Positions 44,302 to 53,372 of a stretch of 64,000 nucleotides of DNA are shown piece by piece. A model generated the notes under the pieces. The model did no database searches and was not told where the DNA came from. It saw only the letters and a program-made list of their open reading frames with translations. This stretch comes from Streptomyces sp. V1I1 (GTDB lineage: Bacteria; Actinomycetota; Actinomycetes; Streptomycetales; Streptomycetaceae): the NCBI RefSeq assembly GCF_030817355.1, contig NZ_JAUSZH010000001.1:1984001-2048000 (forward strand). The letters run 5' to 3'. The first letter of the stretch is position 1. Each line of letters opens with the position of its first letter. The position numbers and the translations under genes are program-made.

Positions 44302-45477
44302 ATGCGACCCATTCGCCCGACGCTGGCCGCGGCTTCCATCGCCGCCGTGCTCGCGCTGGCTGCCACCGCCTGCGGTCCGAGCGAGGACAACGCGGGCGAC
44401 AAGCCGAGCGCGCCCGCCAGCCAGTCCGCCGACGGGAAAATCACCATCCCGGACGATCTCAAGGACCGGCTCAAGGAGCACGGGATCGACCTGGACAAGT
44501 GGAAGAACGGCGAGTGGAAGAACTGGGACAGGGACAAGTGGCTGCGTGAGGCCCAGGACTACGTCAACCCGATCATCGAGGACCTCTGGGACCCGGACCG
44601 GATGCGCGATGCCAAGAAGCCGCCGGAGAAGCCCGTCGACAACGAGATTTCGGGCGACGAGGGTGTCACGGACCCGACTCCCGCGCCGGTGAAGGCGCAG
44701 GCCGTGAACGCTCCGTACCACTCCAACGCCGCCGAGGCCGGGAAGGTCCTCTTCGACGGCCCAGAGGGTTCGATGGTCTGCTCCGCGACCGTCGTGAAGG
44801 ACCCGGCCAACCCCGGCAAGTCCAACATGGTGTGGACGGCGGGCCACTGTGTGCACGCCGGCAAGAACGGCGGCTGGTACCGCAACATCGCCTTCGTCCC
44901 GTCGTACAACGACAACGCCAAATCCACCTCGGAGCTGGAGAACACGCCGAAGGAAGAGATCGCTCCGTACGGCGTGTGGTGGGGCGACTGGGCCCAGACC
45001 TCCGAGCAGTGGATCTCCCAGGGCGCCGCGACGGGCGGCCAGGGCGCTCCGTTCGACTTCGCCGTGATCCACGTCACCCCGGAGAAGGGCGGCACGGGCA
45101 AGTCGCTGGAGGAGACGGTCGGTTCGGCGCTCCCGGTGGACTTCAACGCCCCGACCGTGCCGAAGATCGACGACATGACCGCCACCGGCTACCCGGCGGC
45201 GCCGCCGTTCGAGGGCCAGAAGCTCTACCAGTGCTCGGACAAGCCGGGCCGGCTGTCCATCAAGGCCAACGAACCGACGATGTACCGGATCGGCTGCACC
45301 ATGACCGGCGGTTCATCCGGCGGCGGCTGGGTCGCCAAGGGCCAGGACGGCAAGCCCGCGCTGGTGTCGAACACCTCCATCGGCCCGGTCACGGCCGGCT
45401 GGCTTGCGGGTCCGCGCCTGGGCGACGAGGCCAAGGGCATCTACGACGCGGTCAGCAAGAAGTTCGCGGGCCAGTAG
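44302..45477 (+). CDS. lipoprotein trypsin-like serine protease, paralogue 1
   Basis: This 391-residue surface protein has a lipobox LAATAC (Cys ~24), a low-complexity GPSEDN...SADG linker, a charged KDRLKEHGIDLDKWKNGEWK segment (~50-95), then a chymotrypsin-fold domain. The domain has His in WTAGHCVHAG, Asp in FDFAVIHV, and Ser in MTGGSSGGGWV. Cysteine pairs flank His and Ser. The family is related to the glutamyl endopeptidase-like secreted trypsin group. It may process proteins at the cell surface; the substrate is unknown. The ATG lies in GGGGGATCACGACATG. The next gene is a full-length paralogue. A 23-bp-stem terminator separates them, so they are transcribed separately. Confidence 0.87.
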   Translation: MRPIRPTLAAASIAAVLALAATACGPSEDNAGDKPSAPASQSADGKITIPDDLKDRLKEHGIDLDKWKNGEWKNWDRDKWLREAQDYVNPIIEDLWDPDRMRDAKKPPEKPVDNEISGDEGVTDPTPAPVKAQAVNAPYHSNAAEAGKVLFDGPEGSMVCSATVVKDPANPGKSNMVWTAGHCVHAGKNGGWYRNIAFVPSYNDNAKSTSELENTPKEEIAPYGVWWGDWAQTSEQWISQGAATGGQGAPFDFAVIHVTPEKGGTGKSLEETVGSALPVDFNAPTVPKIDDMTATGYPAAPPFEGQKLYQCSDKPGRLSIKANEPTMYRIGCTMTGGSSGGGWVAKGQDGKPALVSNTSIGPVTAGWLAGPRLGDEAKGIYDAVSKKFAGQ

Positions 45478-45502
45478 GCACGAGCAAATCCATGTGACTG
45501 AC

Positions 45503-45552
45503 GGAAGGAAGAGGGGCTTGCGGCCGGTCGGCCGCAAGCCCCTCTTCCTTCC
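45503..45552 (+). terminator. very strong terminator between the two protease genes
   Basis: A perfect 23-bp stem (45503-45525 with 45530-45552) has a GGTC tetraloop. The right arm is followed by a pyrimidine-rich stretch. Confidence 0.9.
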
Positions 45553-45706
45553 TCGTGGAGACTCCGTGCAGGTGAAGCCCTGCCCCAACTCCGCAAATAC
45601 GCACCGCCATAGAGTGGTACCGCAGTAGGGGCGGCCCCGGAAGGCCGCCCTTTCGCATGACACGTTCATGGCACAAATCCGTTGCACTTCAGGGGGAATC
45701 GTTTCC

Positions 45707-46876
45707 ATGCGATCCATACGACCACTGCTGGCTGCCTCCGGCATCGCCGCAGCCCTCGCGCTGACGGCCACCGCCTGTGGCCCGAGCGAGGACAAGGCCG
45801 CCGACAAGCCCGCTTCTTCCAGCCAGGCCGCAGACAAGGGCGGCGCAGCCCTTCCCGCGGACCTGGCCGACAGGCTCAAGGAGCACGGTGTCGACCTCGA
45901 CAAGTGGAAGAACGGCGGGTGGAAGAACTGGGAGAAGGACAAGTGGCTTCGTGAGGCCAAGGACTTCGTCAACCCGGTGATCGAGGGCCTGTGGAAGCCC
46001 GAGCGGATGACGACGGCCAAGGCGCCGACGAAGACGCTCGCCGCCGGCGACATCTCCGGTGACCAGGACGTCACCGACCCGGAGCCGCGCCCGGTCCAGG
46101 CCCAGGAGGAGAAGAAGCCGTACAACCAGAACGCCGCTCCGGTCGGCAAGGTCTTCTTCGACTCCCCCGAGGGCTCGATGGTCTGCTCGGCCACCGTCGT
46201 CAAGGACCCGAAGAACCCCGGCAAGTCCAACCTGGTGTGGACCGCCGGCCACTGCGTCCACTCGGGCCAGGCGGGCGGCTGGTACCGCAACATCGCCTTC
46301 GTCCCCGCCTACAACGACAAGGGCAAGTCCGCGGCCGCGCTGGAGAACGCGCAGCCGCAGGAGATCGCTCCCTACGGCGTGTACTGGGCCGACTGGGTCT
46401 CGACCTCCGGTGAGTGGATCACCCAGGGCGGCCCGACCGGCGGCACGGGTGCTCCGTACGACTACGCCGTGATGCACGTGAAGCCGGAGAAGGGCACCAA
46501 GTCGCTGGAGGAGATGGTGGGCGTCGCCCTCGACGTCAACTTCGACGCGCCCGAGGCGAAGAGCATCAGCGCGATGGGGGCCTGGGGTTACCCGGCCGCC
46601 CCGCCGTACAACGGCGCGATCATGCACAAGTGCGTCGACCGTCCCGGCCGTCTCTCGATCGCGCCCGGTACGCCGACGATGTGGCGCATCGGCTGCACGA
46701 TGACCGGTGGTTCCTCCGGTGGCGGCTGGTTCGCCGAGCAGCCGGGCGGCAAGCTGGCTCTGGTCTCCAACACCTCGATCGGCCCGGTCACTTCGGGCTG
46801 GCTGGCGGGTCCGCGCCTGGGCGAGGGCGCCCAGCAGATCTACACGACGATGAGCGACAAGTTCGCGGGCCGGTAA
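45707..46876 (+). CDS. lipoprotein trypsin-like serine protease, paralogue 2
   Basis: This 389-residue protein is alignable with the preceding protease from end to end, including the lipobox LTATAC, the GPSEDK linker, LKEHGVDLDKWKNGGWKNW, His in WTAGHCVHSG, Asp in YDYAVMHV, and Ser in MTGGSSGGGWF. It therefore arose by tandem gene duplication. Differences are concentrated in the linker (~30-50) and the pre-protease region (~95-130). ATG 45707 with AGGGGGAA upstream is preferred to ATG 45668. A long hairpin follows. Both triads look intact, so both should be active. Confidence 0.87.
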   Translation: MRSIRPLLAASGIAAALALTATACGPSEDKAADKPASSSQAADKGGAALPADLADRLKEHGVDLDKWKNGGWKNWEKDKWLREAKDFVNPVIEGLWKPERMTTAKAPTKTLAAGDISGDQDVTDPEPRPVQAQEEKKPYNQNAAPVGKVFFDSPEGSMVCSATVVKDPKNPGKSNLVWTAGHCVHSGQAGGWYRNIAFVPAYNDKGKSAAALENAQPQEIAPYGVYWADWVSTSGEWITQGGPTGGTGAPYDYAVMHVKPEKGTKSLEEMVGVALDVNFDAPEAKSISAMGAWGYPAAPPYNGAIMHKCVDRPGRLSIAPGTPTMWRIGCTMTGGSSGGGWFAEQPGGKLALVSNTSIGPVTSGWLAGPRLGEGAQQIYTTMSDKFAGR

Positions 46877-46900
46877 GTCCGCAGACTGGCCCGGAAGAAC

Positions 46901-46938
46901 GGAAGGCCCGTACCCCTCGGGAGGGGTACGGGCCTTCC
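46901..46938. terminator. bidirectional terminator between paralogue 2 and hflX
   Basis: A perfect 16-bp stem (GGAAGGCCCGTACCCC and complement) with loop TCGGGA lies between convergent genes ending at 46876 and 46971. Confidence 0.85.
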
Positions 46939-46970
46939 AACTTGATCAGCTGAGCCGGATCGGCGCGTGG

Positions 46971-48461
46971 TCAGCGAGTCGCCGGTACGTACGGCGCCAG
47001 CGCCGCGGCCAGCTCCTCGTGCACCCGCGCCTTGAGCAGAGTGCCCTCGGTGGTGTGCTCCTCGGAGAGAACCTCGCCCTCGGCATGCACCCGCGAGACC
47101 AGCCCGCCCTGGGTGTACGGCAAGAGGACCTCGATCTCGACCTCGGGCCGCGGCAGTTCGACGTCGATCAGCGCGAGCAGCTCGTCGATGCCCCTGCCGG
47201 TCCGTGCCGATACCGCGATCGCGTGCCGCTCGATGCGCAGCAGCCGCTGCAGTACGAGCGGATCGGCCGCGTCCGCCTTGTTGATCACCACGATCTCGGG
47301 CACGTCCAGCGCGCCCACATCGCGGATCACCTCGCGCACGGCGGCCAGCTGCTCCTCCGGCGCCGGGTGCGATCCGTCCACGACATGCAGGATCAGATCG
47401 GAGTCCCCGACCTCCTCCATGGTGGAGCGGAACGCCTCGACGAGGTGGTGCGGCAGATGCCGTACGAACCCGACGGTGTCGGCGAGGGTGTAGAGCCGGC
47501 CGCTCGGCGTCTCGGCCCGGCGGACGGTCGGGTCCAGGGTGGCGAACAGCGCGTTCTCCACCAGGACGCCGGCGCCCGTGAGGCGGTTGAGCAGCGACGA
47601 CTTTCCTGCGTTGGTGTAACCGGCGATCGCGACCGAGGGCACCTTGTTGCGTCGGCGCTCCTGGCGCTTGATCTCGCGGCCCGTCTTCATATCCGCGATC
47701 TCCCGGCGCATCTTCGCCATCTTCTCGCGGATCCGACGCCGGTCCGTCTCGATCTTGGTCTCACCGGGACCACGGGTGGCCATGCCGCCACCGCTGCCGC
47801 CGCCCATCTGACGGGACAGCGACTGACCCCAGCCGCGCAGCCTGGGCAGCATGTACTGCATCTGCGCCAGCGCGACCTGCGCCTTACCCTCTCGGGACTT
47901 TGCGTGCTGGGCGAAGATGTCGAGGATCAGGGCGGTGCGGTCGACCACCTTGACCTTGACGACGTCTTCGAGGTGGATCAGCTGGCCGGGGCTGAGTTCA
48001 CCGTCGCAGACGACGGTGTCGGCTCCGGTCTCGAGCACGATGTCGCGCAGCTCCTGCGCCTTGCCCGAGCCGATGTACGTGGCCGGGTCCGGCTTGTCAC
48101 GGCGCTGGATGACGCCGTCAAGCACCAGTGCGCCGGCCGTCTCCGCGAGCGCCGCAAGCTCCGCGAGGGAATTCTCCGCGTCCTGCACCGTCCCCGTGGT
48201 CCATACGCCGACCAGCACCACACGCTCGAGGCGCAGCTGCCGGTACTCGACCTCGGTGACGTCCTCGAGCTCGGTGGAGAGGCCCGCCACACGCCGCAGC
48301 GCAGCGCGCTCGGAGCGGTCGAACTGATCGCCGTCCCGCTCTGTGTCGATCTCGTGGCTCCAGGCGACGTCCTCTTCCATCAGGGCATCGGCCCGAAGGC
48401 TCTCGGTGCGCGTCTCCGCGAAGCTCTGCTCGTCCTGGGAAGGGGATGAAGAGGAGGTCAT
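46971..48461 (-). CDS. hflX: GTPase HflX
   Basis: This 496-residue ribosome-associated GTPase rescues or dissociates stalled ribosomes. The N-terminal domain has RVVLVGVWTTGTVQDAE and PATYIGSGKAQELRDIV. A glycine-rich GGGSGGGMATRGPGETKIE linker follows. The G domain has G1 GYTNAGKSSL, G2 near FATLDPT, G3 LADTVGFV and G4 VINKAD. The N-terminal ~55 residues are acidic and non-conserved. ATG 48461 is kept as the start. It is alone between the protease pair and the M1 peptidase. Confidence 0.95.
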   Translation of the reverse strand: MTSSSSPSQDEQSFAETRTESLRADALMEEDVAWSHEIDTERDGDQFDRSERAALRRVAGLSTELEDVTEVEYRQLRLERVVLVGVWTTGTVQDAENSLAELAALAETAGALVLDGVIQRRDKPDPATYIGSGKAQELRDIVLETGADTVVCDGELSPGQLIHLEDVVKVKVVDRTALILDIFAQHAKSREGKAQVALAQMQYMLPRLRGWGQSLSRQMGGGSGGGMATRGPGETKIETDRRRIREKMAKMRREIADMKTGREIKRQERRRNKVPSVAIAGYTNAGKSSLLNRLTGAGVLVENALFATLDPTVRRAETPSGRLYTLADTVGFVRHLPHHLVEAFRSTMEEVGDSDLILHVVDGSHPAPEEQLAAVREVIRDVGALDVPEIVVINKADAADPLVLQRLLRIERHAIAVSARTGRGIDELLALIDVELPRPEVEIEVLLPYTQGGLVSRVHAEGEVLSEEHTTEGTLLKARVHEELAAALAPYVPATR

Positions 48462-48575
48462 TGGATCCTTACGTCGATTGGAAAACTGCTGAGAACTACC
48501 GAAAAGTGCCGGAGAAGAAATCCGGTACGTCAGTCACAACGCGTAACGGCCCCGGATGATTCCCCGAAGGGGTTC

Positions 48576-48629
48576 CGGCCCTGGCAGCGTCGCCGACCCG
48601 TTGATGGTCGCACGGTCCTGCCAGGGCCG
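48576..48629 (-). terminator. weak terminator-like hairpin after the M1 peptidase gene
   Basis: A 12-bp perfect stem CGGCCCTGGCAG / CTGCCAGGGCCG has a 30-nt loop. The loop is long for an intrinsic terminator. Confidence 0.4.
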
Positions 48630-48639
48630 TCACCCCAGT

Positions 48640-48680
48640 TTCAGCGGGCTGCGCCGGGCCTTCAGCGGGCCTGGCGGGCC
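48640..48680. repeat. 21-bp imperfect tandem duplication spanning the M1 peptidase stop
   Basis: Units 48640-48660 and 48661-48680 share TTCAGCGGGC and GGGCC in order. Each carries TCA at the same place; that in the second unit is the gene's TGA (48662-48664). Confidence 0.55.
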
Positions 48681-50122
48681 GGGGGAGCGGCACTCCGCCA
48701 GTCCGGGTGCCCGGGCATCAGCGGCGTCCGGTCCGCGTACAGCCACTCCGCGAAGAACGCCGACAGGTCACGCCCCGCGATCCGCGAGGCCAGAGCGGTG
48801 AAGTCGGCGGTCGTCGCCGTCCCGTCCCGGTGCTCCCTCACCCAGGCCCGCTCAAGCTCCGCGAAGGCGTCCTTTCCGATGGTCTGCCGCAGTGCGTACA
48901 GGACCAGCGCACTGCCGTCGTACACCACGGGCCGGAAGAGGCTGATCTTCTGCCCCGGCGTCGGCGGCTTGGGCGCCGCGGGCGGCCCGGCGTCCGCCCG
49001 CCACTGGTCGGACAGCAAGTACGCCTCGCGCATCCGCGTCTCCAGCGGCTTGTGGGCCATCTCCTCCGCGTACGTCGCCTCGTACCAGGTGGCATGCCCT
49101 TCATTCAGCCACAGATCGGACCAGGTGCGGGGCGAGACGCTGTTGCCGAACCACTGGTGGGCCAGCTCGTGCACCATCACCGAGTCGACGTACCACTCGG
49201 GATATTCGCCGTCGGTGAAGAGGGAGCGCTCGAACAGCGAAAGCGTCTGCGTCTCCAGCTCAAACCCCGTGACGGCGTCGGCGATCAGCAGTCCATACGT
49301 CTCGAAGGGGTAGCGTCCGACCCTCTTCTCCATCCACTCCAGGTGCCCGGGTGTCTTCTTCAGCCAGGGCTCCAGTTTCTCCCGGTCCGCGGCCGGCACC
49401 ACATCGCGTACGACCAGTCCGCCCGGCCCCTCGCGCTGGAGGACGGCCGAGCGGCCGATCGACACCTGCGCGAGCTCGGTGGCCATGGGGTGCTTTGTCT
49501 GGTACGCCCATGTCGTGTTGGTACCCGTCCAGACCTTCACCTTCCGTACGCCGTTGGCCACCGCCGTGAGCTCCTTGGGAGCGGTGATACGGAAGGTGAA
49601 GTACGCCTTGTCGGCAGGATGGTCGTTGCACGGGAAAACCCGGTGTGCGGCGTCGGCCTGGTTCGCCATCGCCAGCCCGTCGGCGGTGCGCACCCAGCCA
49701 CCCTCGCCCGCCGGGCCGGTCGGGTCGCTGGTGTGGGTGACCGTGATCCGCATCCGCGAGTCCTGCTCGACGACGGCGGCCGGCTCCACGACCAGATCCT
49801 CTCCGGCGGTCGTGAACTCGGCGGGACGGCCGTTCACCTCGACCGTACGGACAGTGCCGTGCGAGAAGTCGAGGTTGATGCGCTCCAGCCGCTGGGCCGC
49901 CCTGGCGTCGATCCTGGTGACGGCGTCCAGTGGCTGGGTGTTGCTGCCGCGATAGGTGAAGGCGATGTCGTACGCGAGGACGTCGTAGCCGGGATTGCCC
50001 AGGTGCGGGAAGAGGGAGTCGCCGATGCCGAGCGGTGCGGGCGGCGGCAGGGCTGCGGCGACGAGGGTAGCCGAGGCGGTGGCCAGCAGGGCGGCACGCA
50101 GGCGCCGAGAGGTGAGCAGCAT
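48662..50122 (-). CDS. secreted M1-family metallopeptidase (short form)
   Basis: This 486-residue zinc aminopeptidase-like protein has a signal peptide (residues 1-~26, RRLRAALLATASATLVAAALP). An N-terminal beta-domain is followed by the catalytic domain with VMVHELAHQWFGNSVS and the third ligand Glu in LWLNEGHATWYEA (HExxH-x18-E). The GAMEN exopeptidase motif is replaced by a GFELETQTLS block. It is about half the length of full M1 enzymes since the C-terminal helical domain is absent, a form common in actinomycetes. It probably acts outside the membrane on peptides; the substrate is unknown. The stop lies in an imperfect tandem duplication. Confidence 0.9.
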   Translation of the reverse strand: MLLTSRRLRAALLATASATLVAAALPPPAPLGIGDSLFPHLGNPGYDVLAYDIAFTYRGSNTQPLDAVTRIDARAAQRLERINLDFSHGTVRTVEVNGRPAEFTTAGEDLVVEPAAVVEQDSRMRITVTHTSDPTGPAGEGGWVRTADGLAMANQADAAHRVFPCNDHPADKAYFTFRITAPKELTAVANGVRKVKVWTGTNTTWAYQTKHPMATELAQVSIGRSAVLQREGPGGLVVRDVVPAADREKLEPWLKKTPGHLEWMEKRVGRYPFETYGLLIADAVTGFELETQTLSLFERSLFTDGEYPEWYVDSVMVHELAHQWFGNSVSPRTWSDLWLNEGHATWYEATYAEEMAHKPLETRMREAYLLSDQWRADAGPPAAPKPPTPGQKISLFRPVVYDGSALVLYALRQTIGKDAFAELERAWVREHRDGTATTADFTALASRIAGRDLSAFFAEWLYADRTPLMPGHPDWRSAAPPARQAR

Positions 50123-50188
50123 GCCCTACGGCTATCAGCGCGCCCGGCGATGAACGTGACGGCGCGCGCCGTGCCCACCCGAACGAGG

Positions 50189-52285
50189 TCAGGCGGTGGC
50201 CGCCGGATGCTGGGCGCGGCTCACGTCGTACACCCCCGGCACATCGCGCATGGCGCGCATCAGCGCGGGAAGACCTGCTGCGTCCGGGAGTTGAAGGGTG
50301 TACGTGTGCCGTACGCGCTGCTCGCTCGGCGGCTCGACGGTCGCCGAAACGATCGCCGCGCCCTCGATGGCGATGGCCTCGGTGAGGTCGGCGAGCAGCC
50401 GCGGCCGGCCGAAGGACTCGGCGATGAGGGTGACGCGGCACTCTGCGGCGTCGCCCCAACGCACCGGGATGGGCTCGCGGTCGAGGGACTTCATACGGGC
50501 CACGGCGGGGCACTCCTCCCGGTGGACCGTCACGGTGCCGCCGCGTACCGCGAAGCCGGTGACGGCGTCGGGCGGCACCGGCGTACAGCAGCCCGCGAGG
50601 CGTACCGTCGCGTCCGGCAGATCGACGACGGCGTTCGGGGCGGCGCGCCGGTCGGCAGTGACCGGCGCGGGTCTGCGGGGGGCGGCCGCCGCGACGTTCG
50701 TGCCCTCCGGATGCGCTGCGAGCCAGGTGCTGATGGCGATGCGGGCGGCGGGTGTGCGGGCATGGTCGAGCCAGTCGGGCGACGGGCCGGAAGCGGCGTC
50801 CTGGACATCCTGCGCGAGCAGGAGATGCACGGTGTCGCCGTCGCTCAGCACCGTACTGAGCGTCGCCAGACGGCCGTTGACGCGCGCGCCGATGCAGGCG
50901 TGCGCCTCCTCGCCGTACTGCCCATAGGCGGCGTCCACACAGCTCGCACCGGCCGGCAGACCGAGCGCGCCGCCGTCGGCGCGGAAGACGGTGATCTCTC
51001 GGTCCTGCGCCAGATCCGCGCGCAGGGAGGTCCAGAAGGTATCGGGGTCGGGGGTGGACTGCTGCCAGTCCAGGAGGCGGGAGAGCCAGCCGGGCCTGGT
51101 GGGGTCGGCGCGCTCGCCGTCGGCCGGCTCGGTCCCTGCGGCACCTTCCGGGGGCACATACGGATTGCCGAGGGCGATCACTCCGGCCTCGGCGACCTTG
51201 TGCATCTGGTGCGTACGGATGAGGACTTCGGCGACCGCGCCGTCCGGCCCAGCGACGGCGGTGTGCAGCGACTGGTACAGGTTGAACTTGGGGGCGGCGA
51301 TGAAGTCCTTGAACTCCGAGATCACCGGGGTGAAGCAGGTGTGCAGTTCGCCCAGCACGCCATAGCAGTCGGCGTCCTCGCCGACCAGCACGAGCAGCCG
51401 TCCGAAGTCCGTGCCGCGCAGCTCGCCGCGCTTGAGTCGCGCGCGGTGCACGGAGACGAAGTGGCGCGGCCTGATGAGGACTTCGGCGGCGATGTCGGCG
51501 TCCCGCAGCACCGCCCTGAACTTCTCGGCGATGGCGTCGAGGGCGTCCCAGGCGGTTGCGTTGTCCGCGATGAGGGCGCGCGTGCGTTCGTACTCCTCGG
51601 GGTGGAGGATCGCGAAGACGAGGTCCTCCAGCTCGGTCTTGAGCGCCTGGACACCGAGCCGTTCGGCGAGGGGGATGAGGACGTCGCGGGTGACTCTGGC
51701 GATGCGGGCCTGCTTCTCGGGGCGCATCACGCCGAGGGTGCGCATGTTGTGCAGCCGGTCGGCGAGTTTGATCGACATCACGCGGACGTCATTGCCGGTG
51801 GCGACGAGCATCTTGCGGAAGGTTTCGGGCTCGGCTGCCGCGCCGTAGTCGACCTTCTCCAGCTTGGTGACACCGTCGACCAGATAGCAGACCTCGGCGC
51901 CGAACTCCGTCCGTACCTGATCGAGCGTCACCTCGGTGTCCTCGACGGTGTCGTGAAGGAGGGACGCGGTCAAGGTCGTTGTCTCCGCGCCCAGTTCGGC
52001 GAGGATGAGCGTCACGGCGAGCGGATGCGTGATGTAGGGCTCGCCGCTCTTGCGGAACTGTCCGCGGTGGGAGGACTCGGCCAGGACATACGCCTTGTGC
52101 AGGATGGCGAGGTCTGCCTCCGGGTGGTGTGCCCGGTGCGCTTCGGCCACGTGCCCGATCGCGTCGGGCAGCCGGTCGCGGGCTGCGGGCCCCAGGAGCG
52201 CGGCACGGCCCAGCCTGCGGAGGTCGATCCTGGGACGCCCACGCCTGCGACTGTGGGCACCAGGGTTGGCGGCCTCTGCACTCAT
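50189..52285 (-). CDS. rshA: RelA/SpoT homologue (RshA-type ppGpp hydrolase/synthetase)
   Basis: This 698-residue alarmone enzyme has an HD hydrolase domain with GEPYITHPLAV and LLHDTVEDTEVTLD intact, and SIKLADRLHNMRTL. Then comes a synthetase-like domain with RPRHFVSVHRARLKR, GVLGELHTCFTPVISEFKDFIAAPKFNLYQSLHT and EVLIRTHQMHKVAEAG. In classical Rel the middle of this domain has YDL-A-RV and EVQIRT; here they are TDFGRLLVLV and EVLIRT, so synthesis may be reduced or altered. TGS (TVFRADGGALGLPAGAS) and ACT domains follow. ATG 52285 has GGAGGTG. Its place next to dapF and miaA matches the second Rsh gene of streptomycetes, not relA. Confidence 0.87.
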   Translation of the reverse strand: MSAEAANPGAHSRRRGRPRIDLRRLGRAALLGPAARDRLPDAIGHVAEAHRAHHPEADLAILHKAYVLAESSHRGQFRKSGEPYITHPLAVTLILAELGAETTTLTASLLHDTVEDTEVTLDQVRTEFGAEVCYLVDGVTKLEKVDYGAAAEPETFRKMLVATGNDVRVMSIKLADRLHNMRTLGVMRPEKQARIARVTRDVLIPLAERLGVQALKTELEDLVFAILHPEEYERTRALIADNATAWDALDAIAEKFRAVLRDADIAAEVLIRPRHFVSVHRARLKRGELRGTDFGRLLVLVGEDADCYGVLGELHTCFTPVISEFKDFIAAPKFNLYQSLHTAVAGPDGAVAEVLIRTHQMHKVAEAGVIALGNPYVPPEGAAGTEPADGERADPTRPGWLSRLLDWQQSTPDPDTFWTSLRADLAQDREITVFRADGGALGLPAGASCVDAAYGQYGEEAHACIGARVNGRLATLSTVLSDGDTVHLLLAQDVQDAASGPSPDWLDHARTPAARIAISTWLAAHPEGTNVAAAAPRRPAPVTADRRAAPNAVVDLPDATVRLAGCCTPVPPDAVTGFAVRGGTVTVHREECPAVARMKSLDREPIPVRWGDAAECRVTLIAESFGRPRLLADLTEAIAIEGAAIVSATVEPPSEQRVRHTYTLQLPDAAGLPALMRAMRDVPGVYDVSRAQHPAATA

Positions 52286-52461
52286 GGGGCACCTCCGGCA
52301 GCTTCGACCGGCGGTGGGAAGGACAGGCGTGCCCTCCGGGCCGGTGCTTGATGCTACCGAGCCCACCACGTGGCGCAGTCCGGCTCTCGCTCAGCGTGAA
52401 ACGGATCACCCATTCGAGCGAAGCTCTAAGCGATCTCGGTTTCGGTCCTTACTGGGGTGAT

Positions 52462-53331
52462 CTAGGCCAAGAGGGCGGGGTCGATGTGTCCCTCGGCGAC
52501 GATCACGGCGGGGCCGGTCATCTCGATCTCGCCGTCCGGCCGCTCCGTGATCACCAGACGCCCGCCGGGCAGATCCACGGTGTACGTGACGGGGGCGCCG
52601 GTTTCCGAAGGGTCCGTACCGTCCCTGCGGGCCGCCGCCACAGCCACGGCGCACGCGCCCGTGCCGCACGAGCGGGTCTCGCCGGAGCCGCGCTCGTGCA
52701 CGCGCATGGCGACATGGCGCTCGCCGCGGTCGACGACGAACTCGACGTTCACCCCGTCCGGGTAGACGGACGCCGGGGTGAAGGGGGGCACGGAGAACAG
52801 GTTCCCGGCGTGGTCCAGGTCCTCGACGAAGGCGACCGCATGGGGATTGCCCATGTTCACGTTCAGAGCGGGCCAGCTGCGACCGTCGACGGTGACCGTG
52901 ACGCTCCCCTCGGGGAGCAGCGCGCGGCCCATGGAGACCGTGACGTCACCGTCCTTGGCGAGGTGCACCTTCTTGACGCCGCCGCGGGTGGCCACCGCGA
53001 GGTCGCCCGCCTCGACAAGGCCCGCGCGCTGAAGGTAGCGGGCGAAGACGCGTACGCCATTGCCGCACATCTCGGCGATCGATCCGTCTGCGTTGCGGTA
53101 GTCCATGAACCACTCGGCCTCGTGGGCCATGGCGCGCGCCTCGGGGTGCTCGGCGGACCGTACGACATGCAGCAGACCGTCGCCGCCGATGCCGGCCCGG
53201 CGGTCGCAGAGCTTGGCGACGACGGGGGCGGGCAGGTCGACGGTGTTGTCCGGGTCGGGGACGATCACGAAGTCGTTCTCGGTCCCGTGGCCCTTGAGGA
53301 AGGCGATCGGCGAGGTCTGCGAGGTGCTCAC
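52462..53331 (-). CDS. dapF: diaminopimelate epimerase
   Basis: This 289-residue enzyme interconverts LL- and meso-diaminopimelate for lysine and peptidoglycan. The two catalytic cysteines are visible, in AEMCGNGVRVFARY (~85) and TRSCGTGACAVAVAA (~225). FLKGHGTENDFVIV and MGNPHAVAFV are family blocks. GTG 53331 is used. No good ribosome-binding site is present, but TACGAT (53339-53344) is 7 bp upstream, fitting a leaderless message. The gene follows a 29-bp repeat array and a small membrane-protein gene on the same strand. Confidence 0.95.
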   Translation of the reverse strand: MSTSQTSPIAFLKGHGTENDFVIVPDPDNTVDLPAPVVAKLCDRRAGIGGDGLLHVVRSAEHPEARAMAHEAEWFMDYRNADGSIAEMCGNGVRVFARYLQRAGLVEAGDLAVATRGGVKKVHLAKDGDVTVSMGRALLPEGSVTVTVDGRSWPALNVNMGNPHAVAFVEDLDHAGNLFSVPPFTPASVYPDGVNVEFVVDRGERHVAMRVHERGSGETRSCGTGACAVAVAAARRDGTDPSETGAPVTYTVDLPGGRLVITERPDGEIEMTGPAVIVAEGHIDPALLA

Positions 53332-53338
53332 GCCGTCT

Positions 53339-53344
53339 ATCGTA
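53339..53344 (-). promoter_or_regulatory. dapF: candidate -10 for a leaderless dapF transcript
   Basis: TACGAT on the minus strand lies 7 bp before the GTG. No matching -35 was recognised. Confidence 0.3.
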
Positions 53345-53372
53345 CGAGGACCCTCGAACACTCGGCGGGGCC

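Noticed and set aside
43956..44549. Frame encoding an (EQF/RQF) repeat protein through the 9-bp minisatellite, and the opposing LLE/LPE frame
   Set aside because: Neither has a ribosome-binding site or conserved flanks, and the plus frame continues out of phase into the protease gene. The repeat is more likely non-coding.
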